Shown here: positions 35,622-45,800 of the stretch, one piece after another
Position numbering within the stretch: the first letter of the stretch is position 1
How the letters are laid out: every line of letters begins with the position of its first letter
Assembly (NCBI RefSeq): GCF_031453975.1
Contig: NZ_JAVDPW010000003.1
Span: forward strand, 496,001 to 560,000
Direction of reading: 5' to 3'
Length of the DNA stretch: 64,000 nucleotides
Source of the DNA: Inquilinus ginsengisoli_A
GTDB taxonomy: Bacteria; Pseudomonadota; Alphaproteobacteria; DSM-16000; Inquilinaceae
Notes under the pieces: model-generated
The model's input: the letters and a program-made list of their open reading frames with translations, nothing else
Databases searched by the model: none
Told to the model about the DNA's origin: nothing
Translations under genes and position numbers: made by a program

Positions 35622-36196
35622 TCCGATGGCTCGGCCGACTGGCGGCGCTGCTGGTCGCCGCAATCCTGCTGCTGGCGATGCAGTGGAACACCCCCTACTA
35701 CGAACGGAAGACCGATCCGATCCCGGTCTATGGGCAGATCGGCGACACGGTCACGGCGCGGAAGTTCACGGTCCGGCTCGAGACGGTCCAGTTCGCCCGG
35801 CAGCTCCGGTTCACGGCGTATGGCAAGGAGGTCGTGCGCGACACCTCCGGCCTATGGGCGGTCGTCACCGCGACCGTGGCGGCGCGGTCGGAGAGCACGC
35901 TGGTCTACGAGGCCGACTGGGAGGGGCCGACAGGGCTGCGCTATTCCCTCAGCGACCGGCTGTCCGGCGTCAAATCCCTGCTGTCCGGCGCCACGCTGCA
36001 GCCCGGTCTGCCGCGGCGCGGCTGGTTCATCTTCGAGATCCGCGAGGACCAGGCCCGCGGCGCCACCTTCGTCGCCCCGAAGATCGGCCTCACGCGGCTC
36101 GATTCCATCGTCCGCATCGGCCTTGGCAGCGGTGGCGGGTCGCTGCCGATCCTCGACAGCCTGGATCTCGACCGCACGCCGGGGATGATCGAATGA
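35618..36196 (+). CDS. Membrane-anchored protein of unknown function, paralogue 2
   Basis: A 192-residue protein: N-terminal membrane span (residues 5-22, LGRLAALLVAAILLLAM) and an extracytoplasmic beta-rich domain opening with GDTVTARKFTVRLETVQF and containing a strand LWAVVTATVAAR. Start and stop overlap the neighbours by four bases on each side, so the three proteins are made together and may form a complex. Function unknown. Confidence 0.68.
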   Translation: MIRWLGRLAALLVAAILLLAMQWNTPYYERKTDPIPVYGQIGDTVTARKFTVRLETVQFARQLRFTAYGKEVVRDTSGLWAVVTATVAARSESTLVYEADWEGPTGLRYSLSDRLSGVKSLLSGATLQPGLPRRGWFIFEIREDQARGATFVAPKIGLTRLDSIVRIGLGSGGGSLPILDSLDLDRTPGMIE

Positions 36197-36798
36197 CGAC
36201 GGCCGAGCAGCCCGGGGATGCTGCCGAGACCAGCCTTGTGCCCACCGATACCGACGAGCGGCGATGGCGCCGCCGCAGCCTGTGGGGGCTGCTGCTGGCG
36301 CTGCCTGCCGTCTATCTGCTGACGGCGAGAGGGCACCTGGAGGAATGGTGGCAGGCCCAGGAGCTGTTCGAGGTCGGCGTGTCCGCCGGTGCCGAGGCCC
36401 GCTTCGCCGGGGCCGACTGGAAGCTGGAGACGGTCGAGGTCCTGCCGTTCAAGCAGTCCGGATGGCCGCGGGTACAGTCGCAGGGCACGCCCGTCCGGGT
36501 CCGGTTCCAGGTCACCGTGCGCGAGCCGGGCATCGACGTGCTGTGGCGGCGCTGCCAGATATCGCTGCGGGACGATCAGGGCCGGCGCTGGGCGGCCGGC
36601 GGCTTCGGCGGCCCGCGCTCGACCGAAGGCACCATGACCTGCGGTGCCGCGACGCTGGAACCGCGGGCGCCGGGCACGGTGCTGCGGATCGAGCAGGACT
36701 TCACCGTGCCGAACGACGCGGCCGGGACCGTCGAGCCGACCGTGAGCATGGATGGCGAGCGGCCGCGCTATCTGCGCTTCCACCTCGAATCCCACTAG
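36193..36798 (+). CDS. Membrane-anchored protein of unknown function, paralogue 3
   Basis: A 201-residue protein with a 25-residue cytoplasmic tail, one membrane span (LWGLLLALPAVYLLTA) and an outer beta-rich domain containing two cysteines that could form a disulfide. It shares the layout of the two preceding genes. Its TAG stop overlaps the stop of the convergent membrane-protein gene within one CTAG sequence, so these four genes are packed with no intergenic space. Confidence 0.68.
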   Translation: MTTAEQPGDAAETSLVPTDTDERRWRRRSLWGLLLALPAVYLLTARGHLEEWWQAQELFEVGVSAGAEARFAGADWKLETVEVLPFKQSGWPRVQSQGTPVRVRFQVTVREPGIDVLWRRCQISLRDDQGRRWAAGGFGGPRSTEGTMTCGAATLEPRAPGTVLRIEQDFTVPNDAAGTVEPTVSMDGERPRYLRFHLESH

Positions 36799-38147
36799 GC
36801 CGCCGGGCTCTCCACCGCGTCGGGTTCGGCCGGCGCCTGCGACCGGGCGAAGGCGATCTCCAGCACCGCCGCGACCAGGCAGATGCGCAGCGGCTCGACC
36901 AGGATGCCGGACGTGGTCCCCGACAGGTCGCCCAGCAGCAGCGACAGGCCGTCGACGAACAGCTGCTCCAGGCTGATCGGATGCGGGCCGATCACATGCG
37001 TCGTGCCCATCCACAGCCAGTCGGCCGCCCAGCCGATCGCGCGCCAGCCGACGATGTAGATCAGCAGCAGGGCCAGTTCGGCGTGCACCACCAGCCGGAT
37101 GCTGTTGGCGACCGGCAGGTAGCGGCTGCGGTACCCGCCGATGAAATGGCCGATGAAGTCGCGGATGAACTTCGGCAGGGCGGCGTAGCGGCTGCCGATC
37201 CGCTCCAGCCGCCGGTGCCGCATCCAGCCGGGGTCGCCGCCCAGGTCATGGCCGTAGATCAGCGCCGCCAGCACCAGCCAGATCAGGGGCAGCAGGGCGT
37301 AGAAGAACAGGCCGGTGGCGACGGTCGTCGCGTCGGGCAGCGCCTGCTCCACCGGCTCGGCGGCGGCGAAGGCGGTGGAGATCGGTGTCAGCACCGCCTG
37401 CCAGATCCGGTTGAGCCACTCCCAGGCGGTGCCGCTGGCCACCCAGGCGATGGCCTCGTCCTTCCATTGCGACAGGACGAACAGGCCGATGAACACCCAG
37501 TTGGTCTCGCACAGCACGATCAGCAGCTTCCAGACCGGGGCGCCAGTGCGGTCGCGCAGCGCCTTGAACAGCCGGCGCAGGATCCAGGTGACGACGATGG
37601 AGACGACCAGCCAGCGGCCGCCGATCGCATCGAGCAGGTTGCCCTCGCCGCCGAGGGGGGCAAGGTCCAGCCCCAGGATCGAGTATTCGCGGATGGTGTC
37701 GTTCAACAGGCCCCAGGCGGCGTAGTAGGCGAAGAACGGCACCAGGGCGATGGTCAGCGTGGTGGCGAAGCTGGTCAGCCGCTGCCGGCGTGTCGGCGTG
37801 GTTGGTGGGACCGGTGCCTGGGGCACGTCCGCCGCGTCCGCCGCGGCGTCATCGGGCCCCGTGATCGGCACCGCCGTTCCCGTCGATAGCGCCCGGGCGG
37901 CGGCGACGGCCGGCAGCGCCGGCCGCAGGATCATGAAGCCGAGGACGGTGACGACCAGCTTGGTCAGCACCACCAGGGTCAGCGCCGCGAAGCCGAGCGA
38001 CCGGTCGACGAAGCCGATATGGGCGGACAGCAGCAGCAACTGGTCGTTCAGCAGGATGCCGATCAGCACCAGCAGGGTCAGCTGCGGCCAGAAGCGCCAC
38101 CACAGCTTTCCCGTCAGCACCAGCGGCGCCAGCAATTCCCGTTGCAT
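36795..38147 (-). CDS. Polytopic membrane protein of unknown function
   Basis: A 450-residue inner-membrane protein with about eight hydrophobic segments, a proline/alanine-rich cytoplasmic linker near residues 92-118, and a tryptophan-rich second half. No family recognised. It faces the three membrane-anchored proteins tail to tail with overlapping stops, which suggests but does not prove a functional link. It starts near the divergent mdtA-like gene, about 200 bases away. Confidence 0.65.
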   Translation of the reverse strand: MQRELLAPLVLTGKLWWRFWPQLTLLVLIGILLNDQLLLLSAHIGFVDRSLGFAALTLVVLTKLVVTVLGFMILRPALPAVAAARALSTGTAVPITGPDDAAADAADVPQAPVPPTTPTRRQRLTSFATTLTIALVPFFAYYAAWGLLNDTIREYSILGLDLAPLGGEGNLLDAIGGRWLVVSIVVTWILRRLFKALRDRTGAPVWKLLIVLCETNWVFIGLFVLSQWKDEAIAWVASGTAWEWLNRIWQAVLTPISTAFAAAEPVEQALPDATTVATGLFFYALLPLIWLVLAALIYGHDLGGDPGWMRHRRLERIGSRYAALPKFIRDFIGHFIGGYRSRYLPVANSIRLVVHAELALLLIYIVGWRAIGWAADWLWMGTTHVIGPHPISLEQLFVDGLSLLLGDLSGTTSGILVEPLRICLVAAVLEIAFARSQAPAEPDAVESPAA

Positions 38148-38347
38148 CCGGTCCCCCCGACCCCACGCCGGCGGCGCGGCCCCAATACCCCGACAGGCAC
38201 CCTAAACCCGCGAGCCGCGCGTTTGTGCCGTATCCCCGTGGGTGCGGCGAACGCGCCCAGGGCCGGCGGCCACCGACGGAACCCGGATCGTCATGCCGTG
38301 TAGGGACGCGCGGCCTGCTGGCCGCCCGATGCTTTGGGTGACAGGTC

Positions 38348-39688
38348 ATGGATGCTCGCGTCGAGGATCGCGATCGACAGGTGGCGGACAAGACCGCCCC
38401 GCCGCGCCGCCGGTGGCGGGTGCTGCGGGTCGGCGTGGGGCTGGTGGTGGTGCTTCTGCTCGCCTACGGCACCTGGCGGGTGGTGACCGCGCCGACGGCG
38501 GCCCCGGCCCGCACCGGCCGGTTCGCCGATGTCGCGGCGCAGCCGGTCGGCGTCGCCACCGTCGGCAAGGGCGACATCCGCATCAGCTTCGACGCGCTGG
38601 GCACCGTCACGCCGCTGGCCACCGTCACGGTCAAGCCGCAGATCTCCGGCCAGCTGATCGAGGTCGGCTTCCAGGAAGGCCAGATGGTGAAGAAGGGCGA
38701 CTTCCTGGCCCAGATCGACCCGCGCCCCTACCAGGTGGCGCTGGAGCAGGACCAGGGCCAACTGGCGCGCGACCAGGCGGCGCTGAACCAGGCGCAGAGC
38801 GACCTGGCCCGCGACCAGTCGATGCTGAAGCAGAATGCGGTGTCGCGGCAGCAGGTCGACGACCAGGCCTTCCTGGTGCAGCAGGACCAGGGCACCATCC
38901 AGTCCGACCAGGCGCAGATCGACGCCCAGAAGCTGAACCTCGACTACTGCCACATCATCTCGCCGATCGACGGCCGGGTCGGGCTGCGCCAGGTCGATCC
39001 CGGCAACTATGTCCAGACCGGGGACGCCGCCGGCCTCGTGGTCATCACCCAGCTGCACCCGATCTCGGTGATCTTCACCCTGCCGGAGGACGACCTGCCG
39101 CAGATCCAGGCCCGGCTGCATGGCGGGGCGACCCTGCCGGTGACCGCCTTCGACCGGACCGGCACCAAGGCGCTGGCCACCGGCACGCTGTCGACCCTGG
39201 ACAACCAGATCGACACCACCACCGGCACGCTGAAGCTGCGCGCCGCCTTCGACAATACCGACGAGACCCTGTTCCCCAACCAGTTCGTCAACGCCCGGTT
39301 GCTGGTCGACACGCTGCAGGATGTCGTCACCGTGCCCAATGCGGCGGTCCAGCACGGCGCGCCGGGCGCCTTCGTCTACCTCGTCGGCCAGGAGGGCACG
39401 GTGTCGGTGCGTCCGATCACGACCGGCGCGGTCGACGGCGAGATGGCGTCGGTCGAGAAGGGCCTGGCGCCCGGCGACCAGGTCGTGGTCGACGGCACCG
39501 ACCGGCTGCGCGACGGCGCCCATGTGACCATCGCCGCGGGCGGCACCGGCAACGCGACGCCGGCCGCGGCTCCGACGGACGACACCGGGCAGGCGGGCCA
39601 GCGCCACCGGCAGGGCCAGGGGCAGGGCGGCCAGGGCCAGCACCGCCGCCGCGACGGCCAGACTCAGCAGCCCCCGGCAAACGGATGA
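38348..39688 (+). CDS. mdtA: RND efflux periplasmic adaptor (MdtA-like)
   Basis: A 446-residue membrane fusion protein with one N-terminal membrane anchor (about residues 23-43), a lipoyl/hairpin region (VKPQISGQLIEVGFQEGQMV) with a coiled coil rich in Gln and Ala, and a beta-barrel domain. The last 50 residues are a Gly/Gln/His-rich tail. It would link two RND pumps to an outer-membrane channel. First gene of an mdtABC-type operon; no TolC-type gene is in the window. Confidence 0.88.
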   Translation: MDARVEDRDRQVADKTAPPRRRWRVLRVGVGLVVVLLLAYGTWRVVTAPTAAPARTGRFADVAAQPVGVATVGKGDIRISFDALGTVTPLATVTVKPQISGQLIEVGFQEGQMVKKGDFLAQIDPRPYQVALEQDQGQLARDQAALNQAQSDLARDQSMLKQNAVSRQQVDDQAFLVQQDQGTIQSDQAQIDAQKLNLDYCHIISPIDGRVGLRQVDPGNYVQTGDAAGLVVITQLHPISVIFTLPEDDLPQIQARLHGGATLPVTAFDRTGTKALATGTLSTLDNQIDTTTGTLKLRAAFDNTDETLFPNQFVNARLLVDTLQDVVTVPNAAVQHGAPGAFVYLVGQEGTVSVRPITTGAVDGEMASVEKGLAPGDQVVVDGTDRLRDGAHVTIAAGGTGNATPAAAPTDDTGQAGQRHRQGQGQGGQGQHRRRDGQTQQPPANG

Positions 39689-39719
39689 GCGCGCCGGGGC
39701 ACCCGGACGGACTCCGGCC

Positions 39720-42700
39720 ATGAACCCGTCCCGCCTGTTCATCCTGCGCCCGGTCGGCACCTCGCTGCTGATGGCGGCGATCCTGCTGGTCGGCGCCGTG
39801 GCCTACACCTTCCTGCCGCTATCGGCGCTGCCGGAGGTCGACTACCCCACCATCCAGGTCCAGACCTTCTATCCCGGCGCCAGCCCGGAGGTGATGACCT
39901 CCTCGGTCACGGCACCGCTGGAGCGGCAGTTCGGCGAGATGCCGGGGCTGAACCAGATGACCTCGGCCAGCTCGGCCGGTGCCTCGGTCATCACCCTGCA
40001 ATTCGGCCTCGACCTCAGCCTCGACATCGCCGAGCAGGAGGTACAGGCCGCGATCAACGCCGCCGGCAACCTGCTGCCGGGCGACCTGCCGGCGCCGCCG
40101 ATCTACGCCAAGGTCAACCCGGCCGACGCGCCGATCCTGTCGCTGGCGGTGACCTCGAAGACCCTGCCGCTGACCGACCTGGAGAACCTGGTCGACACCC
40201 GGCTGGCGCAGAAGATCTCGCAGCAGCCCGGCGTCGGCCTGGTCAGCCTCAGCGGCGGGGCCCGGCCGGCGGTGCGCATCCAGGTCAACCCGCAGGCCCT
40301 GGCCGCCTACGGCTTGGCCATCGACGACGTCCGCACCACGCTGGGCAACGTCAACGTCAACACCCCGAAGGGCAATTTCGACGGCCCGACGCGGTCGTCG
40401 ACCATCAACGCCAACGACCAGATCACCAAGGCCGAGGATTACGACGCCGTCGTCGTCGCCTACCGCAACGGTGCGCCGATCCGCCTGTCCGACGTGGCCA
40501 CGGTGGTCAACGGACCGGAGAACGGCAAGCTCGCCGCCTGGGCCGGCACCACCCCGGCGATCATCGTCAACGTCCAGCGCCAGCCGGGCGCCAACGTCAT
40601 CCAGGTGGTGGACGGCATCAAGGCGCTGCTGCCCGAGCTCGAGACCACCATGCCGGCCGCGGTCGACATCGCTGTGCTCAGCGACCGCACCGTCACCATC
40701 CGCGCCTCGGTCGCCGATGTCGGCTTCGAGCTGATGCTGTCGGTGGCGCTGGTGGTGATGGTGATCTTCCTGTTCCTGCGCACCATGGCGGCCACCATCA
40801 TCCCCAGCCTGTCGGTGCCGCTGTCGCTGGTCGGCACCCTGGCGGCGATGTACCTGCTGGGCTTCAGCCTGGACAACCTGTCGCTGATGGCGCTGACCAT
40901 CGCCACCGGCTTCGTGGTCGACGACGCCATCGTGATGATCGAGAACATCGCCCGCTACGTCGAGGAAGGCGAGACCCCGCTGCAGGCGGCGCTGAAGGGG
41001 GCCGAGCAGATCGGCTTCACCATCATCTCGCTGACCGTCTCGCTGATCGCGGTGCTGATCCCGCTCCTGTTCATGGGCGAGGTGGTGGGCCGGCTGTTCC
41101 ATGAGTTCGCGATCACCCTGGCGGTCACCATCGTGATCTCGGCGGTGGTCTCGCTGACCCTGGTGCCGATGCTGTGCGCCAAGCTGCTGCGGCACCGGCC
41201 GGAGGCGGAGCGGGGGCGGTTCGACCGCGGCGCCGAGCGCGGCTTCAACTGGATCATCGGCCAGTACGGACGGGCGCTGGTCTGGGTGCTGGACCACCAG
41301 AAGCTGACCCTGCTGGTGGCCATGGCCACCCTCGGCCTCACCGTGCTGCTGTATATCGTGATCCCCAAGGGCTTCTTCCCGGAGCAGGACACCGGGATGA
41401 TCCAGGGCATCTCGGAGGCGGCGCAGACCGTGTCCTATGACGAGATGGCGCGCCACCAGTCGGCCCTGGCCGAGGCCATCCTGAAGGACCCCGACGTCGC
41501 CAGCCTCAGCTCCTTCATCGGCGTCGACGGCACCAACACCACGCTGAACAGCGGCCGGTTCCTGATCAGCCTCAAGCCGCTCGACCAGCGCAGCGCCAGC
41601 GCGGCCGAGATCATCGACCGGCTGCATGGCGAGGTCGCGGGCGTGGCCGGCGTCACCCTGTACCTGCAGCCGGTGCAGGACCTGACCATCGATTCCACCG
41701 TCAGCCGCACCCAGTACCAGTTCGTGCTGGAGAACGCCGACCCGGACGCGTTCAAGGACTGGGTGCCGAAGCTGGTGCGGCAGCTGGAGCAGGTGCCGGA
41801 GATCGCCGACGTCGCCAGCGACTACCTGCAGCAGGGCCTGGCCGTCGACCTGGTGATCGACCGCGCCACCGCCGCCCGCTTCGGCATCACCCCGGCGACG
41901 ATCGACAACGTGCTGTACGACGCCTTCGGCCAGCGCATCGTCTCAACCATCTACACCCAGTCGAACCAGAAGCGGGTGATCCTGGAGGCCGACCCGTCGC
42001 TGCAGCAGTCGCTGGAGGGGTTGAAGGCCCTGTACCTGCCGTCGTCGCTGTCCTCGACCGGGCAGGTGCCGCTCTCCGCCATCGTCCATGTCGAACAGCG
42101 CGCCGGGCCGCTGCAGATCACCCATCTCGGCCAGTTCCCGGCGACCCTGATCTCGTTCAACCTGGCGCCCGGCGCATCGCTGGGCGGCGCGGTCGACGCG
42201 ATCCAGGGGGCGGAGCGGCAGCTCGGCCTGCCCGACAGCTTCGTCACCGCCTTCCAGGGCACCGCCGCCGCCTTCCAGTCGTCGCTGGCCAATGAGGCGC
42301 TGCTGATCCTGGCCGCGATCGCGACCATGTACATCGTGCTGGGCGTGCTCTACGAGAGCTTTATCCACCCCATCACCATCCTGTCCACCCTGCCGTCGGC
42401 GGGGGTCGGCGCGCTGCTGGCGCTGATGGCGGCGGGCGACGGGCTGGACGTCATCGGCATCATCGGCATCGTTCTCCTGATCGGCATCGTGAAGAAGAAC
42501 GCGATCATGATGATCGACTTCGCACTGCAGGCGGAGCGGGACGAGGGCAAGGCCCCGCGCGACGCGATCTACCAGGCCTGCCTGCTGCGCTTCCGGCCGA
42601 TCCTGATGACCACCATGTCGGCCCTGCTCGGCGCCCTGCCGCTGATGCTTGGCACCGGCATGGGGTCGGAGCTGCGGCGGCCGCTCGGCGTCGCCATCGT

Positions 42701-42833
42701 CGGCGGGCTGATCGTCAGCCAGCTTCTGACCCTGTTCACCACGCCGGTGATCTACCTCGCCTTCGACGGGCTGGCCCGGCGCCTGTCCCGCCGGCCGAAG
42801 CCGCGGCCGGCGGGCGGCGAGACCCGGGCGTGA
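39720..42833 (+). CDS. mdtB: RND multidrug efflux permease (MdtB-like)
   Basis: A 1037-residue RND pump with twelve membrane spans in two halves. The proton-relay aspartates of TM4 are in GFVVDDAIVMIENI, and the two large periplasmic domains are complete (DYPTIQVQTFYPGAS onward). Shares operon with mdtA and the second permease, whose GTG start overlaps this gene's stop (GTGA). In MdtABC, MdtB and MdtC assemble as a heterotrimer and export bile salts, novobiocin and similar compounds. Confidence 0.9.
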   Translation: MNPSRLFILRPVGTSLLMAAILLVGAVAYTFLPLSALPEVDYPTIQVQTFYPGASPEVMTSSVTAPLERQFGEMPGLNQMTSASSAGASVITLQFGLDLSLDIAEQEVQAAINAAGNLLPGDLPAPPIYAKVNPADAPILSLAVTSKTLPLTDLENLVDTRLAQKISQQPGVGLVSLSGGARPAVRIQVNPQALAAYGLAIDDVRTTLGNVNVNTPKGNFDGPTRSSTINANDQITKAEDYDAVVVAYRNGAPIRLSDVATVVNGPENGKLAAWAGTTPAIIVNVQRQPGANVIQVVDGIKALLPELETTMPAAVDIAVLSDRTVTIRASVADVGFELMLSVALVVMVIFLFLRTMAATIIPSLSVPLSLVGTLAAMYLLGFSLDNLSLMALTIATGFVVDDAIVMIENIARYVEEGETPLQAALKGAEQIGFTIISLTVSLIAVLIPLLFMGEVVGRLFHEFAITLAVTIVISAVVSLTLVPMLCAKLLRHRPEAERGRFDRGAERGFNWIIGQYGRALVWVLDHQKLTLLVAMATLGLTVLLYIVIPKGFFPEQDTGMIQGISEAAQTVSYDEMARHQSALAEAILKDPDVASLSSFIGVDGTNTTLNSGRFLISLKPLDQRSASAAEIIDRLHGEVAGVAGVTLYLQPVQDLTIDSTVSRTQYQFVLENADPDAFKDWVPKLVRQLEQVPEIADVASDYLQQGLAVDLVIDRATAARFGITPATIDNVLYDAFGQRIVSTIYTQSNQKRVILEADPSLQQSLEGLKALYLPSSLSSTGQVPLSAIVHVEQRAGPLQITHLGQFPATLISFNLAPGASLGGAVDAIQGAERQLGLPDSFVTAFQGTAAAFQSSLANEALLILAAIATMYIVLGVLYESFIHPITILSTLPSAGVGALLALMAAGDGLDVIGIIGIVLLIGIVKKNAIMMIDFALQAERDEGKAPRDAIYQACLLRFRPILMTTMSALLGALPLMLGTGMGSELRRPLGVAIVGGLIVSQLLTLFTTPVIYLAFDGLARRLSRRPKPRPAGGETRA

Positions 42834-45800
42834 ACCTCTCGGCCCCCTTCATCGCCCGGCCGGTGGCGACCACGCTGCTGACCCTCGGCATCGTGCTGGC
42901 CGGGCTGGTCGCCTACGGCAAGCTGCCGGTGTCGCCGCTGCCGCAGGTCGATTTCCCGACCATCTCGGTCTCGGCCTCGCTGCCCGGCGCCAGCCCGGAC
43001 ACGGTGGCGACCACCGTGGCCAGCCCGCTGGAGCGGCATCTCGGCGCCATCGCCGACGTCACCGAGATGACGTCGCGCAGCTCGGTCGGCCAGGCCAGCA
43101 TCACGCTGCAGTTCGGCCTGAACCGCGACATCGACGGCGCCGCCCGGGACGTCCAGGCCGCGATCAACGCGGCGCGGGCGGACCTGCCGGTCGCCCTGCG
43201 CAGCAACCCGACCTACCGCAAGGTCAACCCGGCCGATGCGCCGGTGCTGATCCTGGCGCTGACCTCGAAGACCCTGACCCGCGGCCAGATCTACGACGCG
43301 GCCAGCAACGTGCTGGAACAGCGCCTGTCGCAGATCCAGGGCATCGGCCAGGTCCAGCTGGGCGGCGCGGCGCTGCCGGCGGTGCGGGTCGAGCTGAACC
43401 CCGACGCGCTGTTCAAATACGGCATCGGGCTCGAGGATGTGCGGGCGGCGCTGGCCGCCGCCAACGCCAACAGCCCGAAGGGGTCGATCGAGGAGGGCGG
43501 CCGCCACTTCCAGATCTACACCAACGACCAGGCCAGCCATGCCGAGGACTACCGCCCGCTGGTGGTGGCCTACCGCAACGGCGCCGCGGTGCGCCTGTCC
43601 GACGTCGCCTCGGTCGACGATTCGGTCGAGGATCTGCGCAACGCCGGCCTGGCCGACGGCCAGCCCGCGGTGCTGGTGCTGCTGTTCCGCGAGCCCGGCG
43701 CCAACATCATCGACACGGTCGACCGGGTGAAGGCCGAGCTGCCGCATCTGCGCGCGGCGATGCCGAACGACATCGACATCACCCCGAACGCCGACCGCAC
43801 CACCACCATCCGGTCGTCGCTGACCGACACCCAGAGCACGCTGGTGATCTCGGTCATCCTGGTCATGCTGGTGGTGTTCGCCTTCCTGCGCGACGCGCGG
43901 GCCGCGCTGATCCCGGCGGTGGCGGTGCCGGTCTCGATCATCGGCACCTTCGGGGTGATGTACCTGCTGGGCTACAGCCTGGACAACCTGTCGCTGATGG
44001 CCCTGACCATCGCCACCGGCTTCGTGGTCGACGACGCCATCGTGGTCTTGGAGAACATCACCCGCCACATCGAGGCGGGCATGCCGCGGCGGCAGGCGGC
44101 GCTGCGCGGCGCCCGCGAGGTCGGCTTCACCGTGCTGTCGATCAGCATCTCGTTGGTGGCGGTGTTCGTGCCCATCCTGCTGATGGGCGGGCTGGTGGGC
44201 CGGCTGTTCCGCGAATTCGCACTGACCCTGTCGATCTCGATCTGCGTGTCGCTGGCGATCTCGCTGACCACCACGCCGATGCTGTGCGCCCTGCTGCTGC
44301 GCAACCGGCCGAAGCCGGCCGGCAAGCGCCGCTTCAGCCTGCTCGACCGCACCCTGAAGATCTATGAGCGGACGCTGTCCTGGGCGCTGCGCCATGTCGG
44401 CTTTGTGCTGGTTGTGCTGTTCGGCGTGGTCTGCCTGAACGTCGCGCTGTTCACCGTGATCCCGAAGGGCTTCTTCCCGGAACAAAGCACCGGCCGGCTG
44501 GTCGGCGGCATCCAGGCGGACCAGAGCGTCTCGTTCCAGCTGATGCAGCAGAAGCTGACCCAGCTGGCGGACATCGTCCGCGCCGATCCCGCGGTGGAAA
44601 GCGTCGTCGGCTTCACCGGCGGCGGGGGCGGCGGGCGGTCGCAGACCAACACCGGGTCGGTGTTCGTGACCTTGAAGCCCCTGTCCGAACGCGGCCTCAG
44701 CGACGACGAGGTCATCGCCCGGCTGCGCGGGCCGCTGGCGCAGGTGCCGGGCGGCCGGCTGTTCCTGGTCTCGGCGCAGGACATCCGGGCCGGCGGGCGG
44801 CAGAGCAACGCCGCCTACCAGTTCACGCTGCAATCCGACTCCTCGGAGGAACTGCAGGAATGGGGGCCGAAGCTGCTGCAGGCGTTGCAGCGCAACCCGA
44901 TCCTGGCCGATCTCAATTCCGACCAGCAGCAGAAGGGCATCGAGACCGACATCGTCATCGACCGCGACACCGCGGCGCGGCTGGGTGTGACGCCGCAGCA
45001 GATCGACAACACGCTGTACGACGCCTTCGGCCAGCGCCAGGTCTCGACCATCTACAGCGCGATCAACCAGTACCATGTGGTGATGGAGGTGGCGCCGCAG
45101 TACTGGCAGAGCCCGGAGACGCTGAAGGACATCTACATCAGCACCTCGGGCGGCAGCGCCAGCGGCACCGCGAGCACCAATGCGGTGGCGGGCACCGTCG
45201 GGACCGTCGGCGCCGGCACTGCCGTGGCGAACAGCTCGGACGATTCCGCGCGCAACGCCGCCACCAACGCGCTGGCCAATGCTGGCCGCAAGGGCACGTC
45301 GAGCGGGGCCGCGGTCAGCACCAACCAGGAGACCATGGTGCCGCTGGCGGCGATCAGCCATTACGGGCCGGGCAACACGCCACTGTCGGTCAACCACCAG
45401 GGGCTGTTCGCGGCGACCACCATCTCGTTCAATCTGGCGCCGGGCAAGTCGCTCAGCGACGCCGCCGCGGCGATCGACCAGACGATGGCGGAGCTGCGCA
45501 TGCCCGCCACCATCCACGGCACCTTCCAGGGCACCGCCCAGGTGTTCCAGAGCTCGCTGCGAGACGAGCCGATCCTGATCCTGGCGGCGCTGGCGGCGGT
45601 CTACATCGTGCTCGGCATCCTGTACGAGAGCACCATCCACCCGCTGACGATCCTGTCGACGCTGCCCTCGGCCGGGGTCGGCGCGGTGCTGGCGCTCTTG
45701 GCCTTCAACACCGAATTCAGCCTGATCGCGATGATCGGCGTGATCCTGCTGATCGGCATCGTCAAGAAGAACGCGATCCTGATGATCGACTTCGCGCTGG

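Noticed and set aside
42752..45640. 962-codon open frame antisense to the MdtC-like gene
   Set aside because: Mirror of a real RND pump gene; Arg/Gln/Val-rich translation without any family motif.
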